Assembly: GCA_021837545.1 (NCBI GenBank)
Contig: JAKBFR010000049.1
Location: 1-16,641, forward strand
DNA from: Bacillota bacterium
GTDB lineage: Bacteria > Bacillota_A > Clostridia > Clostridiales > Clostridiaceae
Reading direction: 5' to 3'
DNA length: 16,641 nt
Within the stretch, counting starts at the first letter, position 1. Each line of letters starts with the position of its first letter. Shown here one piece after another: positions 5,717 to 13,520 of the stretch. Position numbers and translations under genes: made by a program. The notes below the pieces were generated by a model that saw only the letters and a program-made list of their open reading frames with translations, made no database searches and was not told the DNA's origin.

Positions 5717-7144
5717 TCAAAACTCTCCATGTATAGAAGTAAGTCTATCATTTACCCTAAGAATATTTGTTTCAGGCAATATAATATTTGAAGGTCTATC
5801 TTTTTTTATAGAATAGATAATACTTGGAGAGGAAATAGTGTCTTTGGGTAGTATAATACCAGACGTTGTAGTTTTTTCTTCTATTGATGGTTTATCAAAA
5901 AATGATAATTGATTAGGATTTATACTATTATGTTTAGGGAGATTTTGTTCTAAAAGCTTGTTTTTTATTTTAATATCATCAAATAAAACATCACCACAAT
6001 ATTTACCACTACAAGTAATAAAATATTTAGCTCTTTTAAGAACTACCCTTAATTTTTTTAAATCATCAAAAGTTAAATTATGAACTCTTCTAACTTTCAA
6101 AATTTTCTTAGCAGAAGTAACGCCAATGCCAGGTATTCGCAATAAGTTTTCATAAGAAGCTTTATTAATTTCAATAGGAAATTCATTTAAATTTGATAAT
6201 GCCCAATATGTTTTCGGATCAAAATCCAAATCAAAATTATCATCATCATTTTTCAAAAGTTCATTAGCTTTGAAGCCATAATATCTAAGAAGCCAATCAG
6301 CTTGATAAAGCCTATGTTCACGAAGCATCGGCGGATGAGTTATATCAGGAAGTAGTTTATTGTCCTTAATAACGGGAACGTAAGCAGAGTAATAAACTCT
6401 CTTCAAGCTATATTTGTTATAAAGATTTTCTGAAAGTTTAATTATTTTCCCATCACTTTCAGGAGTGGCACCAACAATTAGCTGTGTACTTTGCCCTCCA
6501 GGGACAAATAGGGGTGTGCTTTTTATGCTTTTTTTCATTTCATTATGATTAATTATAGAATTTTTAATGATTCCCATAGGTTTTAAAATAGTATCTTTGC
6601 TTTTTTGTGGTGCTAAAAGTTTAAGGCTGTCACTAGAAGGGAGTTCAATGTTAACACTCATTCTATCAACATATGTACCAGCTTCTTGAATTAAATGGTC
6701 ATCTGCGCCAGGTATTGCTTTAAGGTGAATATATCCATTAAAGTTTTTTTCTAAACGTAATTTTTTAACAGTCTTAAGTAAAAGTTCCATAGTGCAATTA
6801 GGATTTTTCATAATAGCAGAACTTAAAAAAAGTCCTTCAATATAATTACGTCTATAAAAATTAATAGTAAGATTACATACATCATCTGGAGTGAAACTAA
6901 CTCTTAGAAAATCTCTAGAAGAACCATTTATACAGTATTTACAATCAAAAACACAATCATTTGAAAATAATATTTTAAGTAGAGAAATACAGCGTCCATC
7001 AGGAGTAAAGCTATGGCAAATACCACTTTCAGAAGCATTACCGATTCCATTAGTAGAGTTTTTCCGTTTTGAGCCAGAGGAAGAACAAGAAACATCATAT
7101 TTTGCAGCATTAGATAGAATTTTTAATTTATCCATTAAATCCAT
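5717..7144 (-). CDS. Radical SAM protein with helix-hairpin-helix, putative DNA modification/repair
   Basis: This 475-residue protein belongs to the family annotated as a putative DNA modification/repair radical SAM protein linked to UDG (rSAM_link_UDG). The radical SAM cluster ligands are C64, C68 and C71 (C-x3-C-x2-C in DCVFDCKYC), which bind a 4Fe-4S cluster and S-adenosylmethionine. A helix-hairpin-helix DNA-binding motif lies at about 325-353 (INKASYENLLRIPGIG and the following lysine-rich helix). Two further cysteines (C378, C383 in CSGKYCG) follow. The C-terminal 80 residues are low in recognisable domains. The ATG at 7144 is favoured by AAGGAAG about 12 bases upstream. The gene is followed without a gap by its usual DUF4130 partner, and the two would be co-transcribed. 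The strong terminator at 7181-7225 separates it from galR, so its promoter must lie close to its start. Confidence 0.85.
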   Translation of the reverse strand: MDLMDKLKILSNAAKYDVSCSSSGSKRKNSTNGIGNASESGICHSFTPDGRCISLLKILFSNDCVFDCKYCINGSSRDFLRVSFTPDDVCNLTINFYRRNYIEGLFLSSAIMKNPNCTMELLLKTVKKLRLEKNFNGYIHLKAIPGADDHLIQEAGTYVDRMSVNIELPSSDSLKLLAPQKSKDTILKPMGIIKNSIINHNEMKKSIKSTPLFVPGGQSTQLIVGATPESDGKIIKLSENLYNKYSLKRVYYSAYVPVIKDNKLLPDITHPPMLREHRLYQADWLLRYYGFKANELLKNDDDNFDLDFDPKTYWALSNLNEFPIEINKASYENLLRIPGIGVTSAKKILKVRRVHNLTFDDLKKLRVVLKRAKYFITCSGKYCGDVLFDDIKIKNKLLEQNLPKHNSINPNQLSFFDKPSIEEKTTTSGIILPKDTISSPSIIYSIKKDRPSNIILPETNILRVNDRLTSIHGEF

Positions 7145-7180
7145 TGTACTTACACTTCCTTATAATAAAAATAAAAAAAT

Positions 7181-7225
7181 AGAACATACATTCTTATATA
7201 TAGATTATATAAGAATGCATGTTCT
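7181..7225 (-). terminator. Terminator of the gal operon, after galR
   Basis: An inverted repeat with 20-bp arms (7181-7200 and 7206-7225) and a 5-base loop lies 24 bases past the galR stop. On the minus-strand transcript it is fully paired, with one G-U pair, and is followed by TATTTTTTTATTTTTAT. This is a textbook rho-independent terminator for the gal operon. Confidence 0.92.
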
Positions 7226-7248
7226 TATGCAATGGATTATTTATTATT

Positions 7249-8262
7249 TTAAATTGGACCTACAGTATCACGTTCAATTAAAGAATTTACAAGTATTATT
7301 CTCTTGCTATAAGAATTATCATATTCTATCTTTTCTAGTAATAACATTGCTGCATTAGTTCCAAGAAGAAACATGTTTTGATCTATAGTTGTTAATTTTG
7401 GTTCTACAAACTTACTTAGAGCTATATTATCAAATCCTATAATGGATAGATTATTTGGTACATGTAAATTTAATTTTTTGCAAGCATTAAGAACACCAAC
7501 AGCCATAAGATCATTACATGCAAAAACAGCAGTTGCAGAAGTTATTTTTAATACTTCAAGAAATATATTAACAGTATTATCCACAGTTTCATTACTATTT
7601 CCATCACCTATGTTAATAATATTTTCAGTCTTAAAATTATGTAAGTCTTTCATTGTTTCTTTATATACTTTTTCTTTTACATCATAAGAATAACTATCTT
7701 TTCCTCTAACAAACAATATATCCTTATGATTATTTTCTAAAAGACAATTTAGAGCCATCTTTGAACCCATAGCCTCATCATTAATAACTGATGAAATATT
7801 GGTAGATACTGAATGACCATTTACAAAGACAATTGGAGTTTGATTTGAAATATTATGATAAAATTTAGAATTAACATTATCTGTATTAGGGTCAATAACT
7901 ATTATTCCAGATACATTCCTAGATAACAAATTATTAACACATGATTTTTCTTCTTCAGCATCATTGTTACTGCAAGCTAAAATTAAAGATAAAGAATTAA
8001 GTTTTAAGTTACTTTCAATACCTTTTATAACTTCAGGAAAAAACATATTATTAATACTAGGAACTACAACACCGATAGTAGCTGACTTTTGCTGTGTAAG
8101 TTCACGTGCTTGCATATTAGGAATATAATTAAGCTCTTCTACTACTTCTAATACTCTTTTTTTTGTTTCAGCTTTTACAGGGTAATTTCCGTTCATTACT
8201 CTTGAAACTGTTGCAACAGATACATTTGCTTTTTTCGCCACATCTACTATGGTAATTTTCAT
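7249..8262 (-). CDS. galR: LacI-family transcriptional repressor, probable GalR
   Basis: This 337-residue protein has the LacI-family layout. Residues 1-50 form the helix-turn-helix and hinge (TIVDVAKKANVSVATVSRVM), and from about residue 60 (SATIGVVVPSIN) it has a periplasmic-binding-like effector domain that ends with the dimer region (FVEPKLTTIDQN). It is the last gene of galK-galE-galT-galR: its ATG at 8262 lies 12 bases after the galT stop, with AAGGTGG in the gap. Position implies that it represses the operon and is released by a galactose-derived effector. A CG-centred palindrome of the LacI-family type lies in the galK promoter (12115-12130) and is the likely operator. No second such site was found in the window, so any binding at mglB would need a diverged site. 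Confidence 0.88.
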   Translation of the reverse strand: MKITIVDVAKKANVSVATVSRVMNGNYPVKAETKKRVLEVVEELNYIPNMQARELTQQKSATIGVVVPSINNMFFPEVIKGIESNLKLNSLSLILACSNNDAEEEKSCVNNLLSRNVSGIIVIDPNTDNVNSKFYHNISNQTPIVFVNGHSVSTNISSVINDEAMGSKMALNCLLENNHKDILFVRGKDSYSYDVKEKVYKETMKDLHNFKTENIINIGDGNSNETVDNTVNIFLEVLKITSATAVFACNDLMAVGVLNACKKLNLHVPNNLSIIGFDNIALSKFVEPKLTTIDQNMFLLGTNAAMLLLEKIEYDNSYSKRIILVNSLIERDTVGPI

Positions 8263-8274
8263 AATTATTCCACC

Positions 8275-9771
8275 TTATAATGTATTTATAAATTTATCAA
8301 AAGCAACAAAGCCAGTTTCATCTCTCTTGAAAACTCCAGCATGACATAATACTTCTAGGAATTTAAGTCCAACTTCTTCTTGTAATATCTCATAAGCATT
8401 TTCCTCAGAAATATTTGAATGTTTTTCTAAAAGATATTTATACCAATCAGAATGCTTTGCTACCGTTTCATCATTTGAAACATCAGCAATCTTGTTAATT
8501 AAATATTCTTTTAAAGTATTTAATTCTTCTTTTAATCTTGCAGGAAGTACCGCAAGTCCCATAACTTCAATGAGTCCTATGTTTTCTTTCTTTATATGAT
8601 GAACTTCATTATGAGGGTGAAAAATACCAAGAGGATGCTCATTGCTAGTTTTGTTATTTCGGAGTACTAAATCTAGCTCATATTTACCATTTCTCTTTCT
8701 TGCAATAGGAGTTATAGTATTATGTGGTTCATCACCTGTATGACTTAGTATATTTACTGATTCATCAGAATAATTTTTCCAAGAAGACAAGATATGATCT
8801 GATAAATCTAGTAACGTATCTTTATCACTACCTGAAAGTCTAACAACAGACATAGGCCATTTAACTCTGCCTATTTCCACATTTTCATAGCCAGATACAA
8901 TATATTTCTTCTCAATAGTAGCCTCTGACATGGCAAATGTATAATGACCACCTTGATAATGATCATGAGAAAGTATAGAGCCACCAACTATAGGTAAATC
9001 TGCATTAGATCCAGCAAAGTAATGAGGTAATATATCCGTAAATATTAGTAAATTTCTAAAAGTATCCTTGTTTATTTTCATAGGTATATGTTGGTCATTG
9101 AAGATTATGCAATGCTCATTATAGTAAGTATAAGGAGAGTATTGCAAGAAATACTTTTGCCCTTGAGTAAAATCTAAAGGTATAATTCTATGAGTTTGTC
9201 TAGCAGGATGATTTATATGTCCATAAAATCCTTCGTTTTCTTTGCATAACAAACATTTGGGATATGAACTTGATTTAACTAATTTAGCTTTTGCTATATC
9301 TCTTGGATCTTTTTCTGGTTTTGATAAATTTATGGTTATATCTAAATCACCATATTCTGTAGCAGACTTCCAAACTATATTGTTATCAATTCTATCTTTT
9401 CTTATATAATTAGATGCTATGCTCAAATTATAATAATACTGTGTTGCTTTTTCTTTAGAGGCCTTATATAATTCATTGAATTTGTTTATAACCTCTGAAG
9501 GTCTAGGCATTACACAATTCATTATTAAAGTATCAAATAAATCTCTTTCAGTCACAGTGTTTTCTATCAAGTTTTGCTCTGTGGCATAATCTAATATGTT
9601 TTCTAATATAGGGGTTGGAGTTTCTAAGGTTTCATTAACTTCTGTAGTATCAAATTCATTTAAGTTAAGTACTCCAAGAATCATATTAGTAGAATATATT
9701 TTATCTTCTTCGCTTATAAGGTTTTGTTGCATAGCAAAATTTATAAGTCTATTTATTTCATGATTTATCAT
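8275..9771 (-). CDS. galT: Galactose-1-phosphate uridylyltransferase, class II
   Basis: This 498-residue enzyme is the Firmicutes-type (class II) GalT, clearly longer than the roughly 350-residue E. coli type. It exchanges galactose-1-phosphate with UDP-glucose to give UDP-galactose and glucose-1-phosphate in the cytosolic Leloir pathway. Recognisable stretches include SILSHDHYQGGHYTFAMS near the middle and EVHHIKKENIGLIEVMGLAV towards the C-terminus, as well as the N-terminal segment NEFNELYKASKEKATQYYY type region of this family. The ATG at 9771 is preceded by AAGGGGGA with seven bases of spacing and lies 12 bases after the galE stop, so it is co-transcribed. It completes galK, galE and galT as a full Leloir set. 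Confidence 0.95.
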   Translation of the reverse strand: MINHEINRLINFAMQQNLISEEDKIYSTNMILGVLNLNEFDTTEVNETLETPTPILENILDYATEQNLIENTVTERDLFDTLIMNCVMPRPSEVINKFNELYKASKEKATQYYYNLSIASNYIRKDRIDNNIVWKSATEYGDLDITINLSKPEKDPRDIAKAKLVKSSSYPKCLLCKENEGFYGHINHPARQTHRIIPLDFTQGQKYFLQYSPYTYYNEHCIIFNDQHIPMKINKDTFRNLLIFTDILPHYFAGSNADLPIVGGSILSHDHYQGGHYTFAMSEATIEKKYIVSGYENVEIGRVKWPMSVVRLSGSDKDTLLDLSDHILSSWKNYSDESVNILSHTGDEPHNTITPIARKRNGKYELDLVLRNNKTSNEHPLGIFHPHNEVHHIKKENIGLIEVMGLAVLPARLKEELNTLKEYLINKIADVSNDETVAKHSDWYKYLLEKHSNISEENAYEILQEEVGLKFLEVLCHAGVFKRDETGFVAFDKFINTL

Positions 9772-9783
9772 TTAAAGTCCCCC

Positions 9784-10779
9784 TTATTTACGGTCTCCAT
9801 AGCCATCTGGATGATTTTTATGCCATCCCCAAGCAGTACTGATTACATCTTTTACATCAGTATATTTAGGCTCCCAACCTAATATTGTCTTTGCTTTTTC
9901 ATTTGAAGCAATTAATTTTGCAGGATCTCCAGCACGTCTTTCGCCAATGACAACTTTAATGTCTTCATTAGTAGCTTGTTTTGCAGAATCAATGATTTCT
10001 TTAACACTAAAGCCAACACCATTACCAAGGTTGAAAATATTACTCTCATTACCTTTTTGTAAATAGTCAACTGCTTTTATATGTGCATCTGCTAAATCAA
10101 GGACATGAATATAATCTCTAATACATGTACCGTCTGGAGTTTCATAATCTTCACCAAAAACAGTTATAGCATCTCTCTTCTTTAATGGAACTTGAAGAAT
10201 TAATGGTATTAAGTGACTTTCAGGAAAATGATCTTCACCGATGCTTCCATCTAAAAGAGCACCACATGCATTAAAGTATCTTAAAGAAACAAAAGTTATT
10301 CCATAAGCTTTGCTTACCCATTTCATCATTTTTTCCATAGTTAATTTTGTTTCGCCATAAGTATTAGTTGGATTTGTTTCATCCTCTTCAAGGATAGGAA
10401 TCTTTTTAGGTTCTCCATATACTGCAGCAGTTGAAGAGAAAACTATATTTTTAATATCATGCTTTACCATACTTTCAAGTAAAACTTGCATTCCATATAC
10501 ATTATTATTGAAATATAATAAAGGTTTTTCCATACTTTCTCCAACTAAAGAATTGGCAGCAAAATGTATTATAGCTTCGATATTATTTTCAGAAAAAACT
10601 TTATCTAAGAATTCAGCATCTCTTATATCACCTTTATAAAATTTTGCCTTAGGATTTACAGCCTTCATATGACCTGTTTGTAAATTATCAACTATTATAA
10701 CGTCCTTACCTTGATTTACAAGTTCGTGTACTGTATGTGAACCGATGTATCCGGCACCACCGCAAACTAAAATTGACAT
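9784..10779 (-). CDS. galE: UDP-glucose 4-epimerase
   Basis: This 331-residue enzyme is an extended short-chain dehydrogenase that interconverts UDP-galactose and UDP-glucose with tightly bound NAD. The Rossmann nucleotide motif is GGAGYIG at residues 7-13. The catalytic set is S115-S116-T117 (VFSSTAAVYGEP) with Y141 and K145 (YGETK). Length matches the usual 330-340 residues. ATG at 10779 follows AAGGAGAT. The 141-base gap after galK holds a hairpin (10844-10916) followed by a T run, and no strong promoter, so galE is probably transcribed from the galK promoter with possible attenuation or processing. Confidence 0.96.
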   Translation of the reverse strand: MSILVCGGAGYIGSHTVHELVNQGKDVIIVDNLQTGHMKAVNPKAKFYKGDIRDAEFLDKVFSENNIEAIIHFAANSLVGESMEKPLLYFNNNVYGMQVLLESMVKHDIKNIVFSSTAAVYGEPKKIPILEEDETNPTNTYGETKLTMEKMMKWVSKAYGITFVSLRYFNACGALLDGSIGEDHFPESHLIPLILQVPLKKRDAITVFGEDYETPDGTCIRDYIHVLDLADAHIKAVDYLQKGNESNIFNLGNGVGFSVKEIIDSAKQATNEDIKVVIGERRAGDPAKLIASNEKAKTILGWEPKYTDVKDVISTAWGWHKNHPDGYGDRK

Positions 10780-10843
10780 ATTAACATCTCCTTTTATTTA
10801 AATAAATATATATTAATGATAAACTTATTTTAAAAAAATTCAA

Positions 10844-10916
10844 CTTAGACACATGGAATAATATAACAGACGAAAGAGAGAAATATGATCATTATTATTT
10901 ATTGAATGTGTCTTAG
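10844..10916 (-). terminator. Hairpin between galK and galE, possible attenuator or processing site
   Basis: CTTAGACACAT (10844-10854) and ATGTGTCTTAG (10906-10916) are inverted with one mismatch, and an inner AATAAT/ATTATT pairing can lengthen the stem. The fold begins four bases after the galK stop. On the minus strand the 3' arm is followed by TTGAATTTTTTT, so it resembles a weak terminator inside the operon. It could lower galE-galT-galR relative to galK or stabilise the galK message. Confidence 0.5.
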
Positions 10917-10920
10917 ATTG

Positions 10921-12090
10921 TTAACTTATTTTTCTTGCTCCACCTGAAATGTTAACTACATAGAAACTAGGTTCATATCCTATTTTATCTGCATATTCTT
11001 TTTTGATTTTTTCAATAAATGAATCAATGCAGTCTTCTTTAACAATGCTAACTGTACATCCACCGAAGCCTGCTCCTGTCATACGAGCACCAACAACACC
11101 GTCAGTTTCCCAAGCTAAAGAAACTAAGGTATCGAGTTCTATTCCAGTAACTTCATAATCATCTCTTAAAGAAATATGAGAATCATTCATTAGTTTTCCG
11201 AATAAAGTTAAATCATTTTCTTCTAAAGCCTTAACTGCTTTTAAAGTTCTTCTATTTTCATATACTGCATGCTTTGCTCTTTTTCTTTTAATAGGATCTG
11301 AAATACAGTCTTTAATTTCTTCAAATTCTTCTTCTGTAAGTTCTCCAAGAGCGGTTATATTTTTAACTTTTTGTATCTCTGCTAAGGCATCTTCACACTC
11401 ACTACGTCTTTCATTATATTTAGAATCAGCGAGTCCTCGCTTTTTATTTGTATTTGCAATTATTATTTTATGGCCAGCTAGATTTATTTTGCTGTAAGTA
11501 TACTTTAAAGTATTACAATCTAAAAGGACTGCACAGCCATCTTTACCCATACCAATTGCAAATTGATCCATTATTCCACAATTTACACCTATAAATTTAT
11601 TTTCAGCTTCTTGACACATCTTAACTATATCTATCATATTAATATTTAAGTTAAATAAATCATTTAATATAACACCCATTAAAACTTCTAGTGAAGCAGA
11701 AGAAGATAAGCCAGAGCCATTAGGAATATTACCATAAAAAAGTATTTCAAAACCACTAGGAATATTATATCCATGGTTTTCAAAAATTTTAATTACACCC
11801 TTAGGATAATTAGCCCAATCATGTTTTTTATCATAAATCATATTTTCTAAACTAAATTCTAAAATACCTAGTTCTTTAAAGTTTAAAGAACTAACTAATA
11901 CATTTTTATCACTTCTTTTTGTAACTATTGCATAAGTTCCGATAGAAAGAGCACAAGGAAAAACATTACCACCATTATAATCAGTATGTTCACCAATTAA
12001 ATTAACTCTTCCTGGTGAAAAGAAAACATTTTCAGAATCCTTTTGAAATAGTTCCTTAAAATCATTTTTTAATACATTAATATTATCCAT
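10921..12090 (-). CDS. galK: Galactokinase
   Basis: This 389-residue GHMP kinase phosphorylates galactose at C1 with ATP, the first step of the Leloir pathway. All three family motifs are seen: the galactokinase signature [13 protein letters not shown] at residues 26-38, the ATP loop [17 protein letters not shown] at 120-136, and the C-terminal [17 protein letters not shown] at 334-350. The ATG at 12090 has AAGGAGG eight bases upstream. It is the first gene of galK-galE-galT-galR, and the promoter and operator directly upstream point to GalR control. Length is normal for the family and no defect is seen. Confidence 0.96.
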   Translation of the reverse strand: MDNINVLKNDFKELFQKDSENVFFSPGRVNLIGEHTDYNGGNVFPCALSIGTYAIVTKRSDKNVLVSSLNFKELGILEFSLENMIYDKKHDWANYPKGVIKIFENHGYNIPSGFEILFYGNIPNGSGLSSSASLEVLMGVILNDLFNLNINMIDIVKMCQEAENKFIGVNCGIMDQFAIGMGKDGCAVLLDCNTLKYTYSKINLAGHKIIIANTNKKRGLADSKYNERRSECEDALAEIQKVKNITALGELTEEEFEEIKDCISDPIKRKRAKHAVYENRRTLKAVKALEENDLTLFGKLMNDSHISLRDDYEVTGIELDTLVSLAWETDGVVGARMTGAGFGGCTVSIVKEDCIDSFIEKIKKEYADKIGYEPSFYVVNISGGARKIS

Positions 12091-12111
12091 AATTAACGCC
12101 TCCTTTTTATT

Positions 12112-12140
12112 TTATAGTAAGCGATTTCTATAAAAAAGTA
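12112..12140 (-). promoter_or_regulatory. Candidate sigma-A promoter of the gal operon
   Basis: Reading the minus strand, TTTACT and TACTAT lie 17 bp apart upstream of galK. The transcript would start near 12105 and carry a very short leader ending in the galK ribosome site. The candidate operator overlaps the spacer and -10 region, a normal place for repression by a LacI-family protein. Confidence 0.6.
12115..12130. promoter_or_regulatory. Candidate GalR operator
   Basis: TAGTAAGCGATTTCTA is a 16-bp imperfect palindrome: 12 of 16 positions are symmetric around a central CG. LacI-family operators typically have this form, with a central CG flanked by AA and TT. It overlaps the galK promoter -10 and spacer. 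The assignment to GalR is inferred from the galR gene at the end of the same operon. Confidence 0.6.
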
Positions 12141-12233
12141 AAGAGGTAATTAGAAATAAATTTAATTATAAATACCAAAGATAAAACCTATACTTAAATG
12201 TAGTTTTTACAAAAATAAGAGGGCATACATTTG

Positions 12234-12261
12234 TTACAGTTACTTAAAAATTGAGTATAAT
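12234..12261 (+). promoter_or_regulatory. Orphan promoter-like sequence in the galK upstream gap
   Basis: TTACAG (12234-12239) and a perfect TATAAT (12256-12261) are 16 bp apart on the plus strand. No convincing gene follows before the hairpin at 12503-12533. In the rest of the 12141-12502 gap I see no coding region with a ribosome site; the longest open stretch after TATAAT is 23 codons without one. It may drive a short untranslated RNA or be chance in AT-rich DNA. Confidence 0.3.
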
Positions 12262-12502
12262 GCTCTACAAAGTCACGTCATATCTTATTCGAACTTTGGC
12301 ATACCATATGAAAGGTATAATAATAACTTAGAATTTCAATATTATAGTTTTACAAAGAAGAATATAAGAATATTATAGAAAAGGATTACTAAAGTTGCAT
12401 AGAGTGATAAATTATAATTATTTTACATAATGTTTAGAAGTGAAATATTTTGTGAATTTTGGGGTTTTAATCTTTTTAAATATTCTAGAAAAGGTTAACT
12501 TT

Positions 12503-12533
12503 AATAGGTAGCTTAGAAATCAAGCTACCTATT
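12503..12533 (-). terminator. Hairpin terminator after the Asn/Met-rich gene
   Basis: AATAGGTAGCTT (12503-12514) and AAGCTACCTATT (12522-12533) are a perfect 12-bp inverted repeat with a 7-base loop, 11 bases past the stop of the 12544 gene. On the minus strand the T run is interrupted (TTAAAGTTAACCTTTT), so termination efficiency is uncertain. On the plus strand it is followed after nine bases by a run of seven T. Confidence 0.6.
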
Positions 12534-12543
12534 GGTATCCTCA

Positions 12544-13062
12544 TTATTTTTTTGAATGAGAATGTCTAGATGAATTATTAGTCATAGGATTCATGCTATT
12601 TGTAGAATTCATATTGTTCATGGACATTCCATTTTGGTTTCCCATTAACATGCTTAAAAGTGAACTGATATTATCCATATTAGGATTATTAGCATTAATA
12701 TTAGGATTAGTATTATTACCATTCATGTTATTGAAAGGCGCGTTATTAACATTACCCCTATTGTTATTATTACTATTCATATTATTAAATGGATTACTGT
12801 TATTATTGCCCATATTTCCCATAAGCATATTCATTAAAGGATTTCCATTCATAGAATTCATGCCACCACCCATGACTCCCATAAGCATATTTAATAAAGG
12901 ATTACCAGCCATCATATTCATGTTAGGATTCATACCACCCATTTGCCCTGAATTATTTCCTCTATTTTGATTAGGCATCATAGGATTCATCATGTTATTT
13001 CCCATTCCGCCTCCCATACCAGAGAAAATAGAAGATAGGATCATATTTAATAAAGGATTCAT
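12544..13062 (-). CDS. Asn/Met-rich low-complexity repeat protein of unknown function
   Basis: I do not recognise this 172-residue protein. It contains 54 Asn (31%) and 32 Met (19%), with much Gly and Ser and no Trp, Tyr or Cys. Three repeats carry a hydrophobic core: NPLLNMILSSIF near residue 2, NPLLNMLMGVMGGG near 54 and NPLMNMLMGNMG near 74. A fourth, looser copy is SSLLSMLMGNQNG near 133. Between them are Asn-rich linkers, and the tail is basic and His/Ser-rich (SSRHSHSKK). There is no signal peptide. The gene looks real: AAGGTGG lies just before ATG 13062, a sigma-A-like promoter lies upstream and a hairpin follows. Such composition suggests self-assembly or an envelope or spore-surface material, but that is only inference. 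The long open frame on the opposite strand is a shadow. Confidence 0.7.
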   Translation of the reverse strand: MNPLLNMILSSIFSGMGGGMGNNMMNPMMPNQNRGNNSGQMGGMNPNMNMMAGNPLLNMLMGVMGGGMNSMNGNPLMNMLMGNMGNNNSNPFNNMNSNNNNRGNVNNAPFNNMNGNNTNPNINANNPNMDNISSLLSMLMGNQNGMSMNNMNSTNSMNPMTNNSSRHSHSKK

Positions 13063-13089
13063 TTTACCACCTTTTTTGTTAATTGCTTT

Positions 13090-13118
13090 AGTATAATCTA
13101 TTGCAGTTGACGGTAAAA
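13090..13118 (-). promoter_or_regulatory. Candidate promoter of the Asn/Met-rich gene
   Basis: On the minus strand TTTTAC (13113-13118) and TATACT (13090-13095) are 17 bp apart, about 30 bases before the start codon. The match is good for a vegetative sigma-A promoter and argues against purely sporulation-specific expression. Confidence 0.55.
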
Positions 13119-13231
13119 CGATACAAAAACTAAAAATAAGGCATATAAAAAAATAACAAGTAAATAAGCGAGGATATCCTATTGGATGACACTAAGTATA
13201 AAGAGCATCTTTGACATGCTATTTAATATAA

Positions 13232-13344
13232 ATACCCACTATGAAAACTGTACTTATGCTTGGCGATTAATTATCAATGTTCGATTATCAATGCTCAATG
13301 GTTAACAATTGAAAAGTCAGCATTGAACATTGATAATTAGTAAC
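13232..13344. repeat. Dispersed hairpin repeat, copy B
   Basis: This is the second copy of the element at 4873-4965, in the same orientation. It carries a 14-base internal duplication that repeats ATTATCAATG (13280-13293) and a short GTCAG-containing insertion in the loop. The stem is kept: AATTATCAATG-type arm with CATTGATAATTA (13328-13339), and TCAATG (13295-13300) with CATTGA (13321-13326), one pair longer than in copy A. It sits between divergent genes, so it cannot simply be a gene terminator. The rest of the 13119-13520 gap holds only the weak promoter candidate near 13382. Confidence 0.75.
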
Positions 13345-13381
13345 TTTGAATTAACAAACAAATTTATGAATAAATATAACT

Positions 13382-13410
13382 TTGTCATTGGGTATCTATA
13401 CATATAACTA
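13382..13410 (+). promoter_or_regulatory. Weak candidate promoter for the 13521 gene
   Basis: TTGTCA (13382-13387) is followed after 17 bp by TAACTA (13405-13410), with TATAAC as an alternative -10 two bases earlier. It is the best plus-strand candidate in the gap, but the match is moderate. Confidence 0.35.
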
Positions 13411-13520
13411 TGTATTAAATCTTTATTAAATTATTTGAATAATTACACGAGAAATAAACAAAAATAGAATATAACTTTAAAGAGCTGAGAAAGATAATTT
13501 TAAGGATTTGGGAGTAAATT

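Noticed and set aside
6928..7110. Minus-strand open frame of 60 codons
   Set aside because: It is another frame within the radical SAM gene.
6891..7358. Plus-strand open frame of 155 codons
   Set aside because: It runs across the radical SAM start, the gal terminator and the galR end on the opposite strand, with no ribosome site and no recognisable domain.
12593..12970. Long open frame on the plus strand, 125 codons, very Leu/Pro/Ile-rich
   Set aside because: It is the exact antisense of the Asn/Met repeat gene, whose codons read as Leu/Ile/Pro on the other strand. It has no ribosome site.
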